Notes: generated by a model from the sequence alone, not told the origin. 42,029 bases of DNA from Alphaproteobacteria bacterium (GCA_017427715.1 JAFRSF010000012.1:1-42029); one strand, 5' to 3'; shown: positions 1 through 8,800, counted from the stretch's first letter. Translations and numbers: made by a program.

Positions 1-2
1 CA

Positions 3-515
3 CACACACAACTAAGGCATTGCTTAGCATTTTTATTATTCGTTATAATTCCATATAATTCTTTTGCACTTGATGCATGTGTTGAAGATGATACAGTTGC
101 GGTTGTTTTGGATCCCAGTAATGCTTCTAATGATGGGGACTCGTATTATGATATAAATAATATGACATGGCGGGCATCATATAATGGTAGTACATATTAT
201 GGGGGTGCCGCATGTTTAAGTGTTTCTGGAACTTGGTGGAAAACCGAAAATAATCTGATTGATAATGGTCAATCTGTGAACGGGGGTGAAACAAATGGTA
301 TATATTGTTGGTGCAGAATAACTTATCCGGTTGTTTCTGGTTGGATATATAATGGAAACGGTGCTCCATATATAAACGGAGAAAATTGTAGAACGTACAA
401 TTCTGCATCATGGACCACGGGTTGGGGGTCATGTACTCAAAGTTGTGCGGGTCGTTTTGCGGCTAAAAGTAATTTTAATATGCGGGCGAATTTATTTAAT
501 TCCGTAACTCAATAA
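3..515 (+). CDS. Secreted Cys/Trp/Tyr-rich protein, 5' truncated by window
   Basis: The reading frame is open from the window edge, so the true start lies upstream. The visible N-terminus is a hydrophobic run (CLAFLLFVIIPYNSFA) followed by LDACVEDD. That looks like the end of a Sec signal peptide with cleavage after SFA. The remaining ~145 residues are rich in Asn, Gly, Tyr and Trp, and carry cysteines in ACV, AACL, CWC, ENC, GSC and QSC contexts, compatible with disulfides in the periplasm or outside the cell. I do not recognise a family. It ends 6 bp from the convergent AsmA-like gene with no obvious terminator between them. Export is well supported; function is unknown. Confidence 0.7.
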   Translation, partial: HTQLRHCLAFLLFVIIPYNSFALDACVEDDTVAVVLDPSNASNDGDSYYDINNMTWRASYNGSTYYGGAACLSVSGTWWKTENNLIDNGQSVNGGETNGIYCWCRITYPVVSGWIYNGNGAPYINGENCRTYNSASWTTGWGSCTQSCAGRFAAKSNFNMRANLFNSVTQ

Positions 516-520
516 TTCTA

Positions 521-3022
521 TTAAAATCTGTCATGTGATTGGATAAAACTGCGCATGTATTCTGAATCAAATGACATCATTATTTCTGATAATGAATATT
601 CACGATGATTATCTGGATATATTATTAAATCAATTGGTGCAGGTGCAGGTGATGTACCACGCAATATTAATTTTAATTCTGCTGTCATTTTATTGTTTAT
701 AATTTGCATATTGCCGATAATATCTGTGTGTTTTAACGACAACGAAATAGGTTTTGTTGTCTGTATATCGCCATTGTTATATGTTCCGATTATTCGTAAT
801 TTTTTTATTGGGGTTATGCCGGTTTCCAAAGCATTTGCCAAAACATATTCTGCGTTTAATATTGTTATGTGTGGCGTATATGCATAAAAGTCAGCCAACC
901 CAAGACCATATAATTTACCACCATCCAAAGATAAATCAAATCCACCGTTTATGTTTTCTATGATATCATGAGCAATTTTGCCAGATGTTTTTAATTTTAT
1001 TTCTGCTGTGATAGACGAATCAGAAATATTTAAAGGCATGTTGTTCGGTAATATTTTTTTATCCAAAACAAACTTGTTTAATTGTATATCTATATCGTAA
1101 AAATAATTTTGTTTTTTTATGGTTGCCAACAAATTACCACGATTTGAATCTGATATTGAAAATGTTTGTCTGTTCTTTTTTAATGCATATACAAAATTAT
1201 TATATTTATAACCGTTATAAATCAAAGAATCTGCAGACAAAGAAACATTTACATTTAAATCAAAAGGTATCATTATTGGTGCGTTCGTAAAAAATGATAA
1301 TTCTTCAAAATTATTTATAAAATCTTGTGACACAAAAGAATCAATGTTTAATAAATCTGTTTTTAATGTTATGCTTTTCCCAGACACAGAACCTGTGAAC
1401 GTATGTTGTGCAATTTCAAGTTTCAAATTAGAAATATTACCTTTTTTGTAATCACCAGAAATAACATATGGTAAATTCGCTACGGATTGTAAATCAATAT
1501 CATGTAACCATCTTTTAAAATTATCACCAGTAATATAAAACGAATCTTGATTGATCATCAAAGACCATTTTTTTGAGTGAGGTGTGAAAATCATCGCATT
1601 ATTTTGCCATACAAAATCACCAGTTTCTGATAACATAAAATCAGGTAAAAATTGTAAATCTATGTCAGCCCAACGTAATGTTTTATTTGTTGCATAATCA
1701 TATTTAATACTGGATTTTGTCTTTGTGAATGTTAATGTACCGGATGTGTCTTGAAATTGAAATCTTACAGTTCCATTGTTTGCCAATTTTCTGATTGATT
1801 GTTCAATTATTTCTAGATTCGGGGTTTGTTCATTTGAATATATATCAGCAGATACAAAATTGTCGTTTACAGACAAAGTTCCAGTGATTGTGTTATTATA
1901 TGTAAATGTTGTACAGTCCCATTTAGTTGGTCCACCGTTAAACAAACATTGTATTGGTATATCGTTCTCCGATAACTTAATCATTACATTATGTACACCG
2001 TCTTTGTTAATATTGCCACCACGGAATATTATATCATCAGCAATTATTTCTTCGATTGAAATGTTATTTTCTGTGCCAATAACATTAATGTATAAATGTT
2101 TAAAGTTTTTATTCACAAATTTTAGATTGCCATAAAAATCCAAGTCAAAGTGTGTGTTTTTAAAAATATCAGGGTGTTTGATGGCAAACGACATATCGTA
2201 ATCTGCGGTGTTAGATTTTAATTTTATGGTCCTGGAACCGTCTGGTAGTAAATTAGCTGTGCCAGTTACACCATTTGCAGATATATTATAAAAATCAATT
2301 CCATAACCACCATCCCACAGTATGTCCGCCGTTACAGGAAATCGACCAGTAATTGTAGGATGTTGAAATTCAAACCATTTATTTATATCTTTGGCTGTAA
2401 TGTTTATATGTGCTTTTGCGCCACCATTTTGAAATAATTCGCCAGTCAAATATAAGTCATTGTTTTTATTTTTGATTGTAAAATTATTGTTAACAGATTT
2501 AATTTCATATTTATGTTGGTCGGTTCTGATTAATGCAGTTACACTATCTTTTGATAAATCTGCATCAATTATTTCATAATCTTTGTTTAAAAAACGTATT
2601 TTTGAATCATGAACTATGATATTGTTGTTTATATTAAAAGGCACGATTTTAGATATATTAACAGACGCACCATTTACAATAATATCTTTGGATATATGTG
2701 CTGTTTTGATATTAAACATATCAGACAATGGCATAGTAAAAGTGCAGGAAGATATAAAACCGTTCGGTATAGTGATATTATGTGCGGTTATAGTTGTTTT
2801 TCCCAATAAACTGAAATTGATATTGCCATGGATTGTTGTTTTTATACCAGTTTCTGCAAATACAGCATTTTCTATTTTTTGTTTTAATGAATTCAGATGA
2901 ATCATTGGCGGTATAATTACAATTGCCAGCAATAGTAAACCCAGGACTGAAACCACAGACCATATTATTCTGCGTTTATATCTTGGTTTTAATCTCATCA
3001 TTCTCTTTCCTTGTAATTTCAT
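521..3022 (-). CDS. AsmA-like inner-membrane-anchored envelope protein
   Basis: This 833-residue protein has a basic N-terminus (residues ~1-18), one membrane segment (about residues 20-42, IIWSVVSVLGLLLLAIVIIP), and then a long beta-rich periplasmic region. The C-terminal part (GGFDLSLDGGKLYGLGLADF, then TAELKLILRGTSPAPAPIDL) resembles the AsmA C-terminal domain. AsmA-like proteins are thought to bridge the envelope and affect phospholipid transport and outer-membrane homeostasis; that is family knowledge. The start used here is the first ATG. It lies 8 nt after a perfect TATAAT and has no Shine-Dalgarno; a second Met seven codons on (MMRLK) is possible. The gene diverges from uvrB across 40 bp. 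Confidence 0.75.
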   Translation of the reverse strand: MKLQGKRMMRLKPRYKRRIIWSVVSVLGLLLLAIVIIPPMIHLNSLKQKIENAVFAETGIKTTIHGNINFSLLGKTTITAHNITIPNGFISSCTFTMPLSDMFNIKTAHISKDIIVNGASVNISKIVPFNINNNIIVHDSKIRFLNKDYEIIDADLSKDSVTALIRTDQHKYEIKSVNNNFTIKNKNNDLYLTGELFQNGGAKAHINITAKDINKWFEFQHPTITGRFPVTADILWDGGYGIDFYNISANGVTGTANLLPDGSRTIKLKSNTADYDMSFAIKHPDIFKNTHFDLDFYGNLKFVNKNFKHLYINVIGTENNISIEEIIADDIIFRGGNINKDGVHNVMIKLSENDIPIQCLFNGGPTKWDCTTFTYNNTITGTLSVNDNFVSADIYSNEQTPNLEIIEQSIRKLANNGTVRFQFQDTSGTLTFTKTKSSIKYDYATNKTLRWADIDLQFLPDFMLSETGDFVWQNNAMIFTPHSKKWSLMINQDSFYITGDNFKRWLHDIDLQSVANLPYVISGDYKKGNISNLKLEIAQHTFTGSVSGKSITLKTDLLNIDSFVSQDFINNFEELSFFTNAPIMIPFDLNVNVSLSADSLIYNGYKYNNFVYALKKNRQTFSISDSNRGNLLATIKKQNYFYDIDIQLNKFVLDKKILPNNMPLNISDSSITAEIKLKTSGKIAHDIIENINGGFDLSLDGGKLYGLGLADFYAYTPHITILNAEYVLANALETGITPIKKLRIIGTYNNGDIQTTKPISLSLKHTDIIGNMQIINNKMTAELKLILRGTSPAPAPIDLIIYPDNHREYSLSEIMMSFDSEYMRSFIQSHDRF

Positions 3023-3038
3023 TATAATGGATTATATT
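3011..3038 (+). promoter_or_regulatory. Promoter for uvrB
   Basis: TTGTAA (3011-3016) and TATATT (3033-3038) are separated by 16 bp. Transcription would begin near 3045, giving a leader of about 18 nt. The leader has no clear Shine-Dalgarno. No LexA-type GTTC-N7-GTTC box is visible here. The -10 overlaps the oppositely oriented -10 of the AsmA-like gene. Confidence 0.5.
3031..3036 (-). promoter_or_regulatory. -10 element for the AsmA-like gene, predicted leaderless
   Basis: The minus strand reads TATAAT here and the ATG follows after 8 nt, so initiation at the usual +7 distance would fall at or beside the start codon. The -35 is poor (a T-run). There is no Shine-Dalgarno before the ATG. Confidence 0.4.
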
Positions 3039-3062
3039 AGGGTATGTGAATAAAAAAATAAC

Positions 3063-5057
3063 ATGAAACAAAATAAAAGCGTTTTTTTCTTGGAATCTGA
3101 TTATACCCCTATGGGTGATCAGCCAACTGCCATCGCAGAATTAGTGGCAGGTATTAAAGATGGTCGAAAATCGCAGGTTTTATTAGGGGTGACTGGGTCT
3201 GGTAAAACATTTACTATGGCAAATGTTATTGCAGAGTTATCTAGGCCAACATTGATTATGGCACCAAACAAGATATTGGCTGCCCAGTTATATACTGAAA
3301 TGAAATCGTTTTTTCCACGCAATCATGTTGAATATTTTGTTTCTTTTTATGATTATTACCAACCAGAAGCATACGTGCCAACAACAGATACATACATAGA
3401 CAAAGATGCGGCTATAAATGAACAATTGGATCGTATGCGTCACAGTGCAACACGTGCGATGATGGAAGAAAAAGATGTTATCGTGGTTTCTTCTGTGTCA
3501 TCTATTTATGGTATTGGTGCGCCAGAACAATACGCAAAAATGAAATTAGTTTTAAATGTGGGCGATAAAATATCTGAAAAAGATGTTATGCGTGCGCTGG
3601 TAGATATTCAATATAAACGTAATGAAATGGGGTTTGCGCGTGGTGATTTTCGTGCGCGTGGTGATACATTAGATATATTCCCATCCCATTCCCAGGACAG
3701 AGCATGGAAGGTCTCTTTCTTTGGTGATGAAATCGATGAAATATGGGAAATAGATACTTTGACTGGCGCAAAATTACAGAAATTAGACAGAATTGCAATA
3801 TACCCAAACACGCATTATGCAACACCTATGCCATCTGTATTACAGGCGATAAATCAAATACGCAAAGATTTAGACGACAGGTTAAATTATTTTCATGAAA
3901 ATATGAAATACGTAGAAGAACAAAGATTACGTGAACGTGTTAATTTTGATATCGAAATGATGGAATCTACCGGGACTTGTCGTGGTATTGAAAATTATTC
4001 AAGATATTTAACAGGGCGTTTGCCGGGACAACCGCCACCAACGTTATTTGAATATTTACCCAAAGATGCAATTTTATTTTTAGATGAAAGTCATGTGACT
4101 GTTCCACAAATTGGTGCTATGTCACGCGGAGACAGAGCACGCAAAGAAACTTTGGCACAGTATGGTTTTAGGTTACCGTCTTGTGTTGATAACAGACCTT
4201 TGACTTTTGAAGAATGGGATAATTTACGACCACAAACAATTTTTGTGTCTGCAACACCTGCGCAATGGGAAATGGAACAATCTGGTGGAATTGTTTCTGA
4301 ACAGGTTATTCGACCAACTGGGTTGTTGGACCCAATATGTGAAGTACGTCCCACAGAACACCAGGTTGATGATTTGTTGGATACGGTCAAACAAACCAAG
4401 GGTCGTGTTATTGTGACAACTTTGACCAAAAAGATGGCTGAACAATTGACTGATTATTTTGTAGAAAATGGTGTCAAGGCAAGATATTTACATTCTGATA
4501 TTGAAACACTAGAAAGAATAGATTTATTACGTGATTTGCGTTTGGGCAAATATGATGTTCTAGTGGGGATTAATCTGTTAAGAGAAGGATTGGATGTTCC
4601 AGAATGTGAATTGGTTGCAATCATGGATGCTGATAAAGAGGGTTTTTTGCGCTCTACGCGTTCGTTGATTCAAACAATTGGTCGGGCGGCAAGAAATGCA
4701 AATGGTCGGGTTATTTTATATGCTGATAAAATAACAGATTCTATGAATGAAGCATTGTCTGAAACAGCGCGCCGGCGTGAAAAGCAAGAAAAATATAACA
4801 CGGAACATGGTATAATACCACAAACGGTTTCTAAATCTGTGTTTGATGAAGTAAAAGAAAATCAAGAAAAAACAGACAAAACTAAAAAGTTTGTTTATAA
4901 TAAAAGTGGTGTTTGGGATGCTGCATCTTTGCGTAAAGAAATAAAATCTTTGACACAACAAATGCACAAACATGCAGAAAATCTTGAATTTGAAAAGGCA
5001 GCACAATTACGTGATGCAATTCATAAAATGGAAGATGATTTATTAATGGTGGAATAA
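3063..5057 (+). CDS. uvrB: UvrABC system protein B (excinuclease subunit)
   Basis: This is the damage-verifying helicase-like subunit of nucleotide excision repair; it is loaded by UvrA and recruits UvrC. At 664 residues it is full length. Walker A is GVTGSGKT (near residue 42). The beta-hairpin region contains [19 protein letters not shown] forms Walker B, and helicase motifs V/VI appear as [13 protein letters not shown] and QTIGRAARN. The C-terminal UVR motif ([13 protein letters not shown]) contacts UvrC. The ATG start gives [14 protein letters not shown], a normal N-terminus. tsaE begins 1 nt after the stop, so the two are co-transcribed. Confidence 0.97.
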   Translation: MKQNKSVFFLESDYTPMGDQPTAIAELVAGIKDGRKSQVLLGVTGSGKTFTMANVIAELSRPTLIMAPNKILAAQLYTEMKSFFPRNHVEYFVSFYDYYQPEAYVPTTDTYIDKDAAINEQLDRMRHSATRAMMEEKDVIVVSSVSSIYGIGAPEQYAKMKLVLNVGDKISEKDVMRALVDIQYKRNEMGFARGDFRARGDTLDIFPSHSQDRAWKVSFFGDEIDEIWEIDTLTGAKLQKLDRIAIYPNTHYATPMPSVLQAINQIRKDLDDRLNYFHENMKYVEEQRLRERVNFDIEMMESTGTCRGIENYSRYLTGRLPGQPPPTLFEYLPKDAILFLDESHVTVPQIGAMSRGDRARKETLAQYGFRLPSCVDNRPLTFEEWDNLRPQTIFVSATPAQWEMEQSGGIVSEQVIRPTGLLDPICEVRPTEHQVDDLLDTVKQTKGRVIVTTLTKKMAEQLTDYFVENGVKARYLHSDIETLERIDLLRDLRLGKYDVLVGINLLREGLDVPECELVAIMDADKEGFLRSTRSLIQTIGRAARNANGRVILYADKITDSMNEALSETARRREKQEKYNTEHGIIPQTVSKSVFDEVKENQEKTDKTKKFVYNKSGVWDAASLRKEIKSLTQQMHKHAENLEFEKAAQLRDAIHKMEDDLLMVE

Positions 5058-5058
5058 A

Positions 5059-5463
5059 ATGGATAAAAAAACTTTTATTTTGAATTCGTTAGAAGAAACT
5101 CGTAATTTTGCAAAAGATTTTGCAAAAACTTTGAAAGCACCTGTGACTGTTGCGTTACATGGGGATTTAGGAATGGGAAAATCTGAAATTGCTAGAACAA
5201 TTATTAAAACTTTGCGTGGTGAAGATACGGTTGTACCCAGTCCGACTTTTACTTTGGTTCAAAATTATGACGGTATTTCCCATTTTGATTTATACAGAAT
5301 AGGTGATGTTTCTGAATTGGAAGAAATTGGTTTACCGTATGCCATAGATAATGATATTACTTTGATTGAATGGCCTGATATTGCAAAAGATATTTTACCA
5401 GATAATACGATACATATTTATATTACCCAAAATGGCGATGGCAGAAAATTAGTGTTGCAATAA
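5059..5463 (+). CDS. tsaE: tRNA threonylcarbamoyladenosine biosynthesis ATPase TsaE
   Basis: TsaE is the ATPase that drives the TsaB-TsaD complex making t6A37 in ANN-decoding tRNAs. The protein has 134 residues, the usual size. The P-loop is GDLGMGKSE, a slight departure from the common GDLGAGKTT. The family block SPTFTLVQNY is followed by HFDLYRI, then LIEWPD. It follows uvrB by 1 nt and its last 15 bp overlap the convergent ftsA-rpe fusion. The tsaB and tsaD partners are not in the window. Confidence 0.93.
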   Translation: MDKKTFILNSLEETRNFAKDFAKTLKAPVTVALHGDLGMGKSEIARTIIKTLRGEDTVVPSPTFTLVQNYDGISHFDLYRIGDVSELEEIGLPYAIDNDITLIEWPDIAKDILPDNTIHIYITQNGDGRKLVLQ

Positions 5464-7233
5464 ACTTTGTACAGCCAATGGAAAATCAGGGGCATTCGCA
5501 AGATATGAACCACTGACCAATAAATCTGCGCCTGCATCCCAGCATAATTTTGCGGTTTGTGGATTTATACCGCCATCAACACTGATTAAGTATTTTAGAC
5601 CGTGCTTTTTTCTGGTGTAATTTAGTTTTTTTATTTTTTGCAAAACATTTTCATCAAATGTTTGTCCAGCAGCCCCAGGCCTTACACCCATTATCATAAT
5701 TTCGTCTATATTTTTTAATATTGGCACGATAATTTCAATATTTGATTCTGGATTTAATGCAATACCACATCGTTTACCAGCCGATTTTATTACATTTATG
5801 GCGTCCCGAACCCCAGATGTATTTGTTGATATTATAACAGTGTCTGCGCCTGCGTTTATTGCATCGCGCGCCCAAACAGAAGGACTTTCTGTCATTAAAT
5901 GGACATGTAAATGTGCGTTTGTATTTGTGCGTATTGTTGCTAGTTCTGCAATTCCGCCAGCAATCCTATCAACATAAAATCCATCCATTATATCAACGTG
6001 TATCATTGATATTCCACCAGATGCAAACAAAGAATATGTTGATTTGTCGTTCATATCAAAACACAAAGTACTTGGCATAATAGGAATAAACTTTTTCTGT
6101 TTAACAACTTTTTTTCTATGAAAAAATGTGGCGATTTTAGATAGTGTATTTTGTAATTTCATTTGCTTTTGTATATAAGCATTGCGTTCTGGTAATTTAG
6201 ATGCCCAAATATATTCAGACAGTGCATTTATAGTCGCACTTTCGGTTTGATTATCTATGGGTATTTGAAAAACACGTTCAAGAAAAATATTTATATTTTC
6301 AATTGCTGTACCGCCACCAGTCAAAATAATTTTAGTTGGTTTGTATTGTTGTATATATTTTTTTGATTCGGTATATACATTATTTATTAATTCTGTTAAT
6401 TGTGGGATAAATATTTCATTTATATCTGCACGTGAAAATCGTGCAAATCTTTCAGAAGAATCTGCTGGGGTGAATCTGTCCATTTCATTTGGCAACGCAT
6501 TTGCAACAGATATTTTCAATGTGTCAGCATCTGTATTACTGATTCCAAGTTCAGAAGCAATAGTATTTGTAATATCATTTTGACCGAATTTTATTTTATT
6601 AAAATACAAAGGTCCACGTTCTGTACAAATAGATACGGTTGTATATTCTGCACCTAAATCTAAAAACAAAACTTTTTCTTTTTGTTTTCTATAAACAGCA
6701 TTATGCAAAAAAGTTGGGTCAAAAAAACCAGCCGCATGTATATGAGAACGGCGCATAATATCAGAAATATATTTTGTTCTGTTTTGTTCATAAAAAATTA
6801 CACTGAATATAGATTTTAATTCTGTATCAATATGATCAATTGGTGTGTTGCTGATATTTTTAATTGTGGGTGTACCATAAAACACTGGTATGATGTGCAA
6901 TGCGTAAAAATCTGATGGTGGTATAATTTTGGCAATCTGGGAACGTAAATCGTGTTCTGTGATTTTATGTTCATCGTGCCAATAAATTGTATCTGAAATT
7001 GTACTGAATTCTGCATCGCCAAAATTACCAGTTACAAATGCTGATGTAAAATGTGTTTGTAATTGTTGTTCTAGTTCGTCTATGACACATTTTAATGCGT
7101 ATATAGTATTTGTATTCTTTACAAAATGTGTGGCAGATTGAATTATTTTTGCGTTGCGAATACAATGTGCAAAACCGCGAACACCATATGTTCCAATATC
7201 CAGACATAAAAAAGATGAATTTATCAAATTCAT
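5449..7233 (-). CDS. FtsA cell-division protein fused to a ribulose-phosphate 3-epimerase domain
   Basis: This is one uninterrupted 594-residue frame with two domains. Residues 1-~350 are FtsA, the actin-fold membrane tether for FtsZ: phosphate-1 motif DIGTYGVR (D12), phosphate-2 LDLGAEYTTVSI (D192) and adenosine motif LTGGGTAIENI (G306-308). Residues ~361-375 (QNTLSKIATFFHRKK) resemble FtsA's C-terminal amphipathic membrane-targeting helix. Residues ~380-594 are an Rpe-type TIM barrel: PSTL, HVD (H412, D414), HLM (H445), PGAAGQ, VDGGIN (D553) and SGS. The four expected metal ligands are present. The ATG overlaps the ftsQ stop as ATGA, giving the usual ftsQ-ftsA order. FtsA normally ends after its helix, so the Rpe extension is abnormal. 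An internal start, for example at MPSTL, could also release free Rpe. Confidence 0.92.
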   Translation of the reverse strand: MNLINSSFLCLDIGTYGVRGFAHCIRNAKIIQSATHFVKNTNTIYALKCVIDELEQQLQTHFTSAFVTGNFGDAEFSTISDTIYWHDEHKITEHDLRSQIAKIIPPSDFYALHIIPVFYGTPTIKNISNTPIDHIDTELKSIFSVIFYEQNRTKYISDIMRRSHIHAAGFFDPTFLHNAVYRKQKEKVLFLDLGAEYTTVSICTERGPLYFNKIKFGQNDITNTIASELGISNTDADTLKISVANALPNEMDRFTPADSSERFARFSRADINEIFIPQLTELINNVYTESKKYIQQYKPTKIILTGGGTAIENINIFLERVFQIPIDNQTESATINALSEYIWASKLPERNAYIQKQMKLQNTLSKIATFFHRKKVVKQKKFIPIMPSTLCFDMNDKSTYSLFASGGISMIHVDIMDGFYVDRIAGGIAELATIRTNTNAHLHVHLMTESPSVWARDAINAGADTVIISTNTSGVRDAINVIKSAGKRCGIALNPESNIEIIVPILKNIDEIMIMGVRPGAAGQTFDENVLQKIKKLNYTRKKHGLKYLISVDGGINPQTAKLCWDAGADLLVSGSYLANAPDFPLAVQSLLQH

Positions 7234-7934
7234 TTTGTTGTTTTAACCAAAATCCTCGCGTTATCACGCATATCTAAGACATCAATTTGACGAGATAACA
7301 AATTATGTGTTTGATTTAATATATTTATTTTATTTATTGCATCAATAGGGTTATTTTCAGGTAAATATATTGTAATACCATTTTTTGTGTGTATGTTCCA
7401 ACGGCGTGATTCAACTATTGTTAAATAATCTATGTATGAAGATAAAACAGATACACCATCTATAATTTGTTTTAAATCAATCTTTTTAAGGTCATTTGGG
7501 TCATTTCCTTGAAAGACCAGAGTGTTTTCAGTTCTTTCTGATGAAGGTTTTTCAATTTTTGTTCCATCTGCAGACAAAGGATAATAATAAACACCATCTG
7601 ACCACATCGCAACCACATCATATTTTTGAGTTTTAATGATTAAATTACCATTTGGTAATCGTCTGGTTGCAGCCCCTTTAATCCCAGGAATATCCATGAT
7701 TCTGTTGTTTATTAAGTGTAGATCAACAGATTTGATTTTTGTTTTTTCTTGGATTCCTATGGCCATTCTTATTGGTTCTATATCAAAATCTTTGGCATTG
7801 TTTATTATGCGAATACGTTTTATTTCTGATATCGGACCACGTCCCATATTGCTAGTAATAACACGACTGGCAAAATAAGTTGCCAAAATAATTGACACGA
7901 TAAAATACAACCAAAAGAAAACAGTTTTCTTCAT
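7230..7934 (-). CDS. ftsQ: Cell division protein FtsQ
   Basis: FtsQ is the bitopic divisome protein that links early and late division proteins. The 234 residues begin with a short cytoplasmic tail and one membrane segment (about residues 5-25, FFWLYFIVSIILATYFAS). A POTRA-like region follows (IKSVDLHLINNRIMDIPGIKGA, cut here into family blocks). The C-terminal FtsQ signature includes RRWNI, a GITIYLPE strand, LLSRQIDVLDMRD and RILVK. It overlaps the ftsA-rpe start by 4 bp. The promoter TTGGCT-17-TATAAT ends 7 nt before the ATG and there is no Shine-Dalgarno, so translation is probably leaderless. Confidence 0.92.
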   Translation of the reverse strand: MKKTVFFWLYFIVSIILATYFASRVITSNMGRGPISEIKRIRIINNAKDFDIEPIRMAIGIQEKTKIKSVDLHLINNRIMDIPGIKGAATRRLPNGNLIIKTQKYDVVAMWSDGVYYYPLSADGTKIEKPSSERTENTLVFQGNDPNDLKKIDLKQIIDGVSVLSSYIDYLTIVESRRWNIHTKNGITIYLPENNPIDAINKINILNQTHNLLSRQIDVLDMRDNARILVKTTK

Positions 7935-7941
7935 GCAATGG

Positions 7942-7970
7942 ATTATATCATATTTTTAGATAATAGCCAA
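7942..7970 (-). promoter_or_regulatory. Promoter of ftsQ-ftsA/rpe, predicted leaderless
   Basis: On the minus strand TTGGCT (7970-7965) is followed by 17 bp and a perfect TATAAT (7947-7942). Seven bases separate TATAAT from the ftsQ ATG at 7934, so the expected transcription start coincides with the start codon. Confidence 0.65.
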
Positions 7971-7982
7971 ATGACAAAATAA

Positions 7983-8363
7983 TTATTTTCCACGTAACAA
8001 ATAACCACGTCTTAACATACATTTACGATAATAACCGGTTGTTTTTGATGCTGTGTTTGGTGGAACGGATAACAATGCCCGTTGTCCCACATCACGATAT
8101 TCGTTTGATTGAAAAGTCACCCACAGACCATCCCAATCAGGCATTTGGTCGTGTTGGTTTGGTGTTAACAGTTTTGCCAATCTAGATTTTGGGGTGTAAT
8201 CTTTGCTTTTAATTCCGAGACAAGATTTGTGGTCACGAACAAATTGTTCTGTGGTTACAGCATCGTTTTCCCAATTTAATATAGTAGCATCATCAATCGA
8301 CCCACGATTCGCAGATGCACAGGCAGTTAATCCCAGTAATAAAAATAAATATTTCATTCTCAT
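7983..8363 (-). CDS. Small lipoprotein, function unknown
   Basis: The 126-residue protein begins MRMKYLFLLLGLTACAS, a short signal peptide with lipobox LTAC, so it is a predicted lipoprotein. The mature part is mostly polar, has two further Cys (HKSCLGI and YRKCMLRRGY), and ends in a basic tail. I recognise no domain. It lies 48 bp upstream of ftsQ in the same direction but ftsQ has its own promoter. The start at 8363 is chosen because a near-consensus promoter ends 8 nt before it; MKYLF two codons on is possible. Confidence 0.75.
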   Translation of the reverse strand: MRMKYLFLLLGLTACASANRGSIDDATILNWENDAVTTEQFVRDHKSCLGIKSKDYTPKSRLAKLLTPNQHDQMPDWDGLWVTFQSNEYRDVGQRALLSVPPNTASKTTGYYRKCMLRRGYLLRGK

Positions 8364-8371
8364 TAATATCT

Positions 8372-8400
8372 ATTATAATTTAATTGCGTTTGGGTGGCAA
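8372..8400 (-). promoter_or_regulatory. Promoter of the small lipoprotein gene, predicted leaderless
   Basis: On the minus strand TTGCCA (8400-8395) and TATAAT (8377-8372) are separated by 17 bp. Only 8 nt lie between TATAAT and the ATG, with no Shine-Dalgarno. The element interleaves with the rightward promoter at 8384-8413. Confidence 0.6.
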
Positions 8401-8413
8401 TAGTTTTTATAAT
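8384..8413 (+). promoter_or_regulatory. Promoter of the rightward hypothetical/secretin-like/lolCD unit
   Basis: TTGCGT (8384-8389) and TATAAT (8408-8413) have an 18-bp spacer. The predicted start near 8420 leaves a ~20-nt leader with a GGGGA ribosome site before the ATG at 8440. It physically overlaps the divergent lipoprotein promoter. Confidence 0.55.
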
Positions 8414-8439
8414 GTAAAAAACAGGATAGGGGATTTATC

Positions 8440-8763
8440 ATGGCAATATCAATTGAAAATTATATGAAAATAGCCGGTTTTTATAACGAAATGGCGCGTG
8501 TTTTGTCTGCTATTTGTGTGGAAAAGGGCGGAATTGCAATGGAAAATTATGTTGGCCGTTTTTTTGCTGCCGATGTGTTAGAATACATTGTTGAATATGG
8601 AAATAGATTAAAAAAATCTGGAACCAAGATTCCTGATAATGTGGCAGACGTGATGAATTTATTTGAAAAACAATTTGAGAATGTAAAAAGTTTGGTTACA
8701 CCAAATCAAAAACCTATATATGAAATGACACTTGAAGAGTTTGAAAAAATTATGAATATTTAG
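8440..8763 (+). CDS. Hypothetical small helical cytoplasmic protein
   Basis: The 107-residue product is predicted to be mainly alpha-helical (MAISIENYMKIAGFYNEMA at the start, TLEEFEKIMNI at the end). It has no signal peptide or membrane segment and a single Cys. I recognise no family. The ATG has a GGGGA ribosome site 6 nt upstream. It is first in a rightward run that continues, 37 bp on, with the secretin-like lipoprotein and then lolC/E and lolD. Confidence 0.7.
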   Translation: MAISIENYMKIAGFYNEMARVLSAICVEKGGIAMENYVGRFFAADVLEYIVEYGNRLKKSGTKIPDNVADVMNLFEKQFENVKSLVTPNQKPIYEMTLEEFEKIMNI

Positions 8764-8800
8764 TATAAATGTAGATGAAAGGAATAAAAAGGATAAAAAA

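Noticed and set aside
1..11. CACACACACA dinucleotide run at the window edge
   Set aside because: Five repeats at the edge could be a phase-variable tract, but it cannot be judged without upstream sequence.
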